A stretch of DNA of 64,000 nucleotides from Micromonospora eburnea (GTDB lineage: Bacteria; Actinomycetota; Actinomycetes; Mycobacteriales; Micromonosporaceae): the NCBI RefSeq assembly GCF_900090225.1, contig NZ_FMHY01000002.1:4588001-4652000 (forward strand), in the 5' to 3' direction. A program made the position numbers and the translations under genes. Below the pieces are notes generated by a model. That model searched no databases, was not told where the DNA came from, and saw only the letters and a program-made list of their open reading frames with translations. Numbering within the stretch: position 1 is the first letter of the stretch; each line of letters starts with the position of its first letter. Positions 59,108 to 64,000 of this stretch are shown in pieces.

Positions 59108-59716
59108 TTAGGCGGCGCGGCCGGCCTTGAGTGCTGCCGCGGTGTCGACGACGCGCCGGGCCTGGTAACGGGCCGCCTCCAAGGCCACGTCGTTGGGTGG
59201 GCCATCGCCGGCTACGTGGGAGGCCCCGTAGGGATTGCCTGTCTGGAACTGGATGGGGTCGGTGTAGCCGGGGGGCACGATGATGCCGCCCCAGTGGTAG
59301 AACGTGTTCCCCAGCGCCAGGATGGTGGACTCCTGTCCGCCGTGGGCGGTGTTGGAGGCGGTGAAAGCCGAGTAGATCTTGTCGGCGAGTTTGCCCTGGA
59401 ACCACAGGGGGCCGGTGGTGTCGATGAACGCCCTGAGCTGGCTGGATGGGTTGCCAAAGCGGGTGGGGGTGCCGAACAGTACCGCGTCGGCCCAAGCCAG
59501 GTCGTCGAGGCTCGCCTCGGCGACGTCGGCCGTGTCCTGGATGTGTTGGGCCCAGGCCGGCTTGGCGTTGATCGCCTCCGGTGGGGCCAGTTCGGCAACT
59601 TTGCGCAGTCGCACAGATGCGCCGGCCTTCTCCGCGCCCTCGGCCGCCGCTCGCGCCAGGGCGTGCACCGTGCCAGTGGAACTGTAGTAGATGATTGCGA
59701 CCTTCACGGCTTCCAT
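59108..59716 (-). CDS. wrbA: NAD(P)H:quinone oxidoreductase, WrbA type
   Basis: Flavodoxin-fold FMN enzyme of 202 residues that reduces quinones by two electrons. The FMN phosphate loop is IIYYSSTGTVHALA. Further family sequence is ADAVLFGTPTRFGNPSSQLR, FTASNTAHGGQESTILALGN and HWGGIIVPPGY. ATG 59716 (MEAVKV) is used; a start at codon 5 is possible. It is a single-gene unit with a hairpin after it. It is probably involved in redox stress. Confidence 0.95.
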   Translation of the reverse strand: MEAVKVAIIYYSSTGTVHALARAAAEGAEKAGASVRLRKVAELAPPEAINAKPAWAQHIQDTADVAEASLDDLAWADAVLFGTPTRFGNPSSQLRAFIDTTGPLWFQGKLADKIYSAFTASNTAHGGQESTILALGNTFYHWGGIIVPPGYTDPIQFQTGNPYGASHVAGDGPPNDVALEAARYQARRVVDTAAALKAGRAA

Positions 59717-60007
59717 GATCGGTTTCCTTGCCTCGCAGGTTCTGTTTCGTGCTGCCGGGCGGGTACCGCCGGAGCCCGGGCTGCAGCGGACGGTGCGCCG
59801 CCCGCGCGGGCGCCAGCAGAATGGTCAGCGCCAGCGCGGTGGCTCGCTGGATGGGCTCAGCAGTACGACGACTCGACCCCTCGAAATGTGAGGCGACGCG
59901 CCGAGCTCACAGTTCGGTGCGATGTTTCGTCGATCTGGTGAGGCAGATGCGACCAGGGGAGGGTCGGCGACACCAGATGAGTGCGTTCACACACTCACCG
60001 AACTCGG

Positions 60008-60937
60008 TCAGCCTCTAGGGAGGGGAACTGTCGTCGTTCGGACGGCCCAGGCATCGACGATGCGGTCCAGGGTGCGCCTGCCCCACCGGCTCATCGTCGG
60101 GTTGGAATCGAGGTAGTACCAGACCAGCCCCATCGCCTGCTGGAACGCCCAAGCCATCCCGCGCCGCCACTGGACGTCGTCGCATCCGAGCTCGCGGCGG
60201 AGGATGCCGCGCTGGGTCTCGTCGAGGAGATGCCAGGCTGCCACGAGGTCGAGCGCCGGGTCCGCCGGGCCGAAGCCGCCGCCGTCCAGGACGCCGACGA
60301 GACGGCCGTCTTCGACGAGGATGTTGGGCGGGTTGAGGTCGCGGTGGCACATCGCGTCCTCGTCGACCTCGGGCAGCGTCCGAAGCTCCGCCCAGATCCG
60401 CCGCAGGAGGGGTACGTCGAGCAGGTCCTCGCTCTGCCGGAAGCATGTCTCGAGCCACTCGTCGTGGTCCGGGAGGTGCCCGCCGCGACCGACGCCGTCG
60501 AAGCGTCGCCCGCCGGTGTCGTGGGCGCGCATCCCGGCGATGAGCTCGGCCAGGTCATGGGCGAACGCGTTCGACCCTGCGGGGTCCTCGACCGTCGCGT
60601 CGCGGCCGGACAGCCAGGTCTGGACGCTCCACGGCAGCGGATAGCCCGCGCCCGGCTCCCCGATCGCCACCGGCTCCGGGGTGGGCACGGTGGCGGCGTC
60701 GGCCAGTTCACGCGCGGCCTCGGCCTCTGCCTCCAGCGACGCGCGGGCCTGCGCCGGGTCGTGACCGACCAGCGGGAAGCGGGCGGCCAGGTCGTCGCCG
60801 ATCCGGAAGATCGCGTTCACGGTCCCTGGCGTGCGCAGCTCGGTGACCGGCAGTCCGCGCCACTGAGGGAACTGCACCTCGACCAGCCGGCGGACGGTCT
60901 GCCTGTCGACGTGGAGCTGGTCGGCGTGCATTTTCAT
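60008..60937 (-). CDS. Aminoglycoside phosphotransferase (APH)-family kinase
   Basis: 309 residues with the APH fold. The catalytic loop is MCHRDLNPPNILVEDGR (Brenner motif, Asp and Asn present). The metal-binding position reads GVLDGGGFGPADPALDL. The N-terminal part holds NAIFRIGDDLAARFPLVG (nucleotide-binding strands) and the hinge LPWSVQTWLSG. Such enzymes phosphorylate antibiotics or small metabolites; resistance to a named drug cannot be claimed. It is a single gene. Confidence 0.88.
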   Translation of the reverse strand: MKMHADQLHVDRQTVRRLVEVQFPQWRGLPVTELRTPGTVNAIFRIGDDLAARFPLVGHDPAQARASLEAEAEAARELADAATVPTPEPVAIGEPGAGYPLPWSVQTWLSGRDATVEDPAGSNAFAHDLAELIAGMRAHDTGGRRFDGVGRGGHLPDHDEWLETCFRQSEDLLDVPLLRRIWAELRTLPEVDEDAMCHRDLNPPNILVEDGRLVGVLDGGGFGPADPALDLVAAWHLLDETQRGILRRELGCDDVQWRRGMAWAFQQAMGLVWYYLDSNPTMSRWGRRTLDRIVDAWAVRTTTVPLPRG

Positions 60938-61000
60938 GCCGCCATCCTCCCGTCGGCGACCACGGGTGTCCCCCGATTTCGCGCGGCAGGCTCGGCTCGG

Positions 61001-61265
61001 TCATTGCCCGACCAGCCGCCAGCGCCCGGTCGAGACGACGTCCACCTTGTCGCCGCGGACCCGGATCGCGGAGTCGTCGTCGAGCAGGTAGAGCGGGAAG
61101 TCCACGCTCGCCGCCAGCCGGTCTGCCCATGCCTCGTCGCGGTTGGGGGAAGGACGGGGAGTCGAGGTGCGGCTTGACGTACCAGTCGAACAGCGGGCAG
61201 GCCGGTTTGATCCGCTCTTCGCCGAGGAGGTGGAGGTCGGCTAGGTCACCGAGCAGGGCTGAGGT
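61001..61265 (-). pseudogene. C-terminal fragment of an unidentified protein with one frameshift
   Basis: The frame reads LLGDLADLHLLGEERIKPAC, PLFDWYVKPHLDSPSFP, then one base shifts in a C run near 61146. It continues NRDEAWADRLAASVDFPLYL, LDDDSAIRVRGDKVDVVSTG and RWRLVGQ to stop. Both halves look genuine. No start is found. I cannot name the family. Confidence 0.5.
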
Positions 61266-61282
61266 GATACGCGCTCAACGGC

Positions 61283-61435
61283 ATGAGCCACTGTCCCAAA
61301 CGCGAGCGGGTGGCCAACCAGGCCGCGTACGTCGAGTGGTGCGGACGGCAGGCGGCCAAGCGCACTGCGTCCTCGCTCAACGACGTGGGCGCGGAACACG
61401 CGTACCTACTATGCGTGCCGGACTCACCGAAGTAG
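61283..61435 (+). CDS. Small hypothetical protein, 50 aa
   Basis: MSHCPKRERVANQAAYVEWC and then GRQAAKRTASSLNDVGAEHA. It has good G/C third positions but no strong RBS; an in-frame stop lies eight codons upstream. It could be the surviving part of a longer gene. No family recognised. Confidence 0.35.
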   Translation: MSHCPKRERVANQAAYVEWCGRQAAKRTASSLNDVGAEHAYLLCVPDSPK

Positions 61436-61850
61436 CGACGACCAGCCGGTACGGCTGAGGATCTCTGTGGCGATCTCGTCTGCGGGCCGGTCGTCCGTGT
61501 CCACTCGCAGATCTCCGACCCCGTCCAGGGCGTTGACGGTCCGCGCCGCCTGCTCGGCGATCTCGCGTAGCCGCGCATGCGGTTGCCCGATCAGCTCGTC
61601 GCCGGCCAGGCCCCTTGTCGGGGTGAGGCCTCGGCCACGGCGTGCGACCCGGTCGCCCAGCACTTGCCGACTGGCCTGTAGCTGGCACAGCGTGATCGTG
61701 GCGGCGGGCAGCGCGGCCGTGTACGCGGCTACATCCTCCGGCCGGTCGAGCGGGCCGACCGTGATCAGACATGCCGCCCCGCTGGCCCGGAATGTCCGCC
61801 ACGCGGCGGCGAGGCCATGGCCTGCGCGTAGTCGTGTCGAGGGGTGAGGG
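61424..61850 (-). pseudogene. P-loop kinase-like protein, C-terminal fragment
   Basis: The frame AAAWRTFRASGAACLITVGP, LDRPEDVAAYTAALPAATIT, LCQLQASRQVLGDRVARRGR, GLTPTRG to DTDDRPADEIATEILSRTGW matches the distal half of small actinobacterial nucleotide-kinase-like ATPases. The Walker A half is missing; a stop blocks the frame upstream near 61880. It overlaps the small gene at 61283 by 12 bases on the other strand. Confidence 0.55.
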
Positions 61851-61938
61851 ATCGGCCTGCTTGGCTAAAGCCAGGCTGTGTCGGCTTTCATCCCGTGTCG
61901 CACTGACACAGCCCGCGATAGGTCGTGAGGATGTAGGC

Positions 61939-62850
61939 ATGAGTTCGTCGCAGCCCCTCGCCGACCCCGCCGGGTCCGAGCCGGACACGACTTCGGGCGG
62001 GCCGGTGAATACTGCTGGCGCGCGGTCCGGCAGCCCATCGCCGCACACCACAGGGTCCGCCCCGGATCACCGCTACCTGCTCGACAACGCCCGCGTGGAG
62101 GCGGGCGAGCGGTTCACCTGGCTGGCCGAGCTGTTCGACGGTGTCACACGGGGGCACTTCGACCGGCTCGGAGTGAAGGCGGGCTGGCGCTGCTGGGAAG
62201 TCGGCGCTGGAGGCCCCAGCATTCCCGAGGCACTCGCCACGGCCGTCGGACCAACCGGTTACGTGCTGGCCACGGACATCAATCCGGCCTGGTTGGACCC
62301 GCACGGCGGGTACGAGGTGCTCCGGCACGACATCGTCGGGGACCCGCCGCCGCAGCCAGGCACGTTCGACCTGGTACACGCCCGGCTCGTGCTCGTCCAC
62401 GTACCCGACCGCGCCCGGGCGTTGGCGGCGATGGTGGCGGCGCTACGGCCCGGCGGTTGGCTACTGGTCGAGGACGCCGACACCGAGCTGCAGCCGCTGG
62501 CCTGCCTCGACGAGTTCGGCCCGGCACAGCAACGCGCCAACCGGCTGCGCCGCGCCGTCCGGGAGCTGATGACCCGCCGCGGCGCCGACCTGCGTTACGG
62601 CCGTACGCTGCCACGGGCGTTGCGTGCGGCCGGCCTGGTCGATGTCACGGCGGCCGGCTGCTTCCCGGTCGGCGGGCTAGCCTGCGACCGGCTGGAGGCC
62701 GCGACGGTGCGCATGGTCCGCGCCGAGCTGCTCGCCGCAGGGCTGGCCAACGACGCCGAGATCGACGCGCACCTGGCCGCCATCGATGCCGGCGAACTCG
62801 ACCTCACTCTCGCGCCGCTGATCTCGGCATGGGGACGCCGCCCGGGATAG
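61939..62850 (+). CDS. Class I SAM-dependent methyltransferase
   Basis: 303 residues. Motif I CWEVGAGGPSIPEALA, post-I YVLATDINPAWLD, motif II TFDLVHARLVLVHVPDRARA and motif III LRPGGWLLVEDADTEL are present. The first 45 residues are Ser/Pro/Thr-rich and probably disordered. The C-terminal part (DRLEAATVRMVRAELLAAGL) is helical. ATG 61939 is used since the sequence before it lies in the region of the broken kinase. The substrate is unknown. Confidence 0.88.
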   Translation: MSSSQPLADPAGSEPDTTSGGPVNTAGARSGSPSPHTTGSAPDHRYLLDNARVEAGERFTWLAELFDGVTRGHFDRLGVKAGWRCWEVGAGGPSIPEALATAVGPTGYVLATDINPAWLDPHGGYEVLRHDIVGDPPPQPGTFDLVHARLVLVHVPDRARALAAMVAALRPGGWLLVEDADTELQPLACLDEFGPAQQRANRLRRAVRELMTRRGADLRYGRTLPRALRAAGLVDVTAAGCFPVGGLACDRLEAATVRMVRAELLAAGLANDAEIDAHLAAIDAGELDLTLAPLISAWGRRPG

Positions 62851-63323
62851 CCCTTGCAGGCGATCACTTCGGCCGAAGCGCTCCTCTTGGCTGTCCAGGC
62901 TCGCTCGCAGCAACGGCCCCAGCCTGCGGTACACCGAAGCGCCGCCGGCACAGCAGGGTAAGGAAGTCCCGCTCAGCAGCCTCCGGCCAGGCGGGCGCGT
63001 CGAAGACCGCGGTGGTGGTGACACCGGCGACCTCGACAGCAAAGGCCCGTGTCGTTCCTACCAACCGAGATCGGCAGGAGCGACACGGACGCCCATGACT
63101 ACACCGTCATCGCCCGCCCGGCTGACGGCCGTGCGAGGGGCACCTGCCACCCTGCTTTGACGGGCCGTCTCTGGAGGTGCATCCAGAACAGCGGGGTCCC
63201 GCTTGTCCTCGTCGGTGAGGACGTCCGCCCAGTCGGGCTCGGCAGGCATGTCCTGAATCATCAGCGCATTGGTGGAGACGAGCGCCAGCTACAGCAGGTG
63301 GAGCGCCAACCTTAACGCCGTGT
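62851..63323. other. Gene-poor stretch with Tn3 scrap
   Basis: 473 bp. It contains the transposase fragment at 63174-63288. A minus-strand frame at 62864-63064 (FDAPAWPEAAERDFLTLLCR) looks protein-like but is unidentified. Confidence 0.4.
63174..63288 (-). pseudogene. Tn3-family transposase C-terminal fragment
   Basis: The frame LALVSTNALMIQDMPAEPDW, ADVLTDEDKRD is followed after a one-base shift by TPLFWMHL. This matches the end of Tn3 transposases (NTLMIQ.VL..P.W...LT..D.RALTPLFW.H). All other parts are missing. Confidence 0.68.
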
Positions 63324-64000
63324 TCACCAGCTGATGCTGGCCGCCACCGGCAGGTGGTCACTGCCGGTGGCCGGCAGCACCCACGAGTTCTCCGGCTTCA
63401 CGCCGCGGACCAGGATCTGGTCGATCCGCACCACCGGGAACTGCGCCGGCCAGCTGAAGCCAAAGCCATCCCCGGCCGCGTCCTGCGCCGAGCGCAGCTG
63501 CGAGGTGATGCTGGCGAACGCACGGTCGTCCATGGTGCCGTTCAGGTCGCCAAGCAGCACCACCCGCTCGTTCTTCTCGGCGGCGATGGCCTTGCCGAGC
63601 GCCTGGGCGTTTCTATCCCGGTGGGCCGTCCAAAAGCCCGCCCTGGGATTCACCCGTGCGGATCCCAGGTGGGCCACATACACCGCAAGCGGACCCTGGT
63701 CCGTAGTCACCGTGGTACGCAGCGCCCGGGTGTAGGCCATCTTGATTTCGACCGGCTTGGTGTCCGCCAGCGGCCCGGCATCCATCTTGATGTCGACCGG
63801 CTGAGTGTCCGACAGCGGCAGCTTGCTCCACAACCCGACCGTGCCCTGCACCGTGTGGTTGGGGTACGCCTTCGCCAACTCCTTCTCGTACGTGCCCCTG
63901 GCCTGCTCGGTCAGCTCCACCAGGGCCAGTACATCCGCCCCGGAGGCAGCCAGGCTGCGGGCGGTACCGGCCGGGTCGGGGTTGTCGGCGCCGACGTTGT
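63324..64000 (-). CDS. Endonuclease/exonuclease/phosphatase-family protein (partial, N-terminus beyond right edge)
   Basis: The last 225 residues are visible and the frame is open to the window edge. Family marks are VLALVELTEQA (metal-binding Glu), VYVAHLGS (catalytic His region), RVVLLGDLNGTMDD (Asp, Asn) and ATGSDHLPVAASISW (terminal Asp-His). It is probably a membrane-anchored or secreted EEP-fold hydrolase, as is common in actinomycetes. A duplicated stretch (DTQPVDIKM and DTKPVEIKM) occurs between the two. The substrate is unknown. Confidence 0.88.
   Translation of the reverse strand, partial: NVGADNPDPAGTARSLAASGADVLALVELTEQARGTYEKELAKAYPNHTVQGTVGLWSKLPLSDTQPVDIKMDAGPLADTKPVEIKMAYTRALRTTVTTDQGPLAVYVAHLGSARVNPRAGFWTAHRDRNAQALGKAIAAEKNERVVLLGDLNGTMDDRAFASITSQLRSAQDAAGDGFGFSWPAQFPVVRIDQILVRGVKPENSWVLPATGSDHLPVAASISW

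Overview
The window is high-GC DNA with strong G/C third-position bias, GTG starts, GGAGG-type ribosome binding sites and actinobacterial protein families. It suggests a soil actinomycete, most likely Micromonosporaceae. That placement is an inference from gene content, not from a marker gene. No tRNA, rRNA or CRISPR array was seen.

Layout. 1-4.4 kb: a divergent two-component pair (kinase cut by the left edge), a glycerophosphodiester phosphodiesterase and a small ABC exporter, closed by a 15-bp hairpin. 4.4-8 kb: a secreted M20-type peptidase and a broken OmpR-type regulator. 8-16 kb: two very large proteins sharing an N-terminal AGNRAV motif. One looks like a polymorphic nuclease toxin followed by an overlapping candidate immunity gene. 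The other joins a peptidoglycan-binding domain to a putative M15-like peptidase. 16.3-19 kb: a CPBP protease, histidine kinase and response regulator operon. 19-31 kb: a GNAT acetyltransferase, a complete L-arabinose operon (araB, araD, sugar-binding lipoprotein, ABC ATPase, two permeases, araA) and a LacI-family repressor. 31-33 kb: a CBM13-GH62 arabinofuranosidase. 33-41 kb: IS debris, a methyltransferase, a DrrAB-like exporter with a TetR regulator, TspO, a group II intron scrap, and an ArsR/DUF6069/SRPBCC operon. 40.9-57.4 kb: a hemicellulose-degradation island with a sigma factor fused to an arabinose-binding domain, two GH10 xylanases, two GH43 enzymes, GH27, a beta-helix protein and a second GH62. 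57.4-64 kb: transposon scraps, small or broken genes, WrbA, an APH-like kinase, a methyltransferase and the end of an endonuclease/phosphatase-family gene.

How the parts fit. Secreted xylanases and arabinofuranosidases, most carrying ricin-type CBM13 domains, would release xylo-oligosaccharides and arabinose. The ABC importer and AraBAD would take up and use the arabinose. Seven 14-bp copies of a LacI-type palindrome (TGTTAGCGCTAACA and variants) lie before the ara operon, the first GH62 gene, the GH43-xylanase pair, the beta-helix/GH43/GH27 run and two decayed lectin genes, so one regulator probably controls most of the pathway. The second xylanase has different palindromes. The sigma-AbfB fusion may be a membrane sensor that couples extracellular arabinan or arabinoxylan to transcription.

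The island shows active rearrangement: a 422-bp identical lectin repeat in adjacent enzymes, a collapsed GH62 paralogue that keeps its operator, a frameshift that detaches a lectin domain, and several truncated mobile elements.
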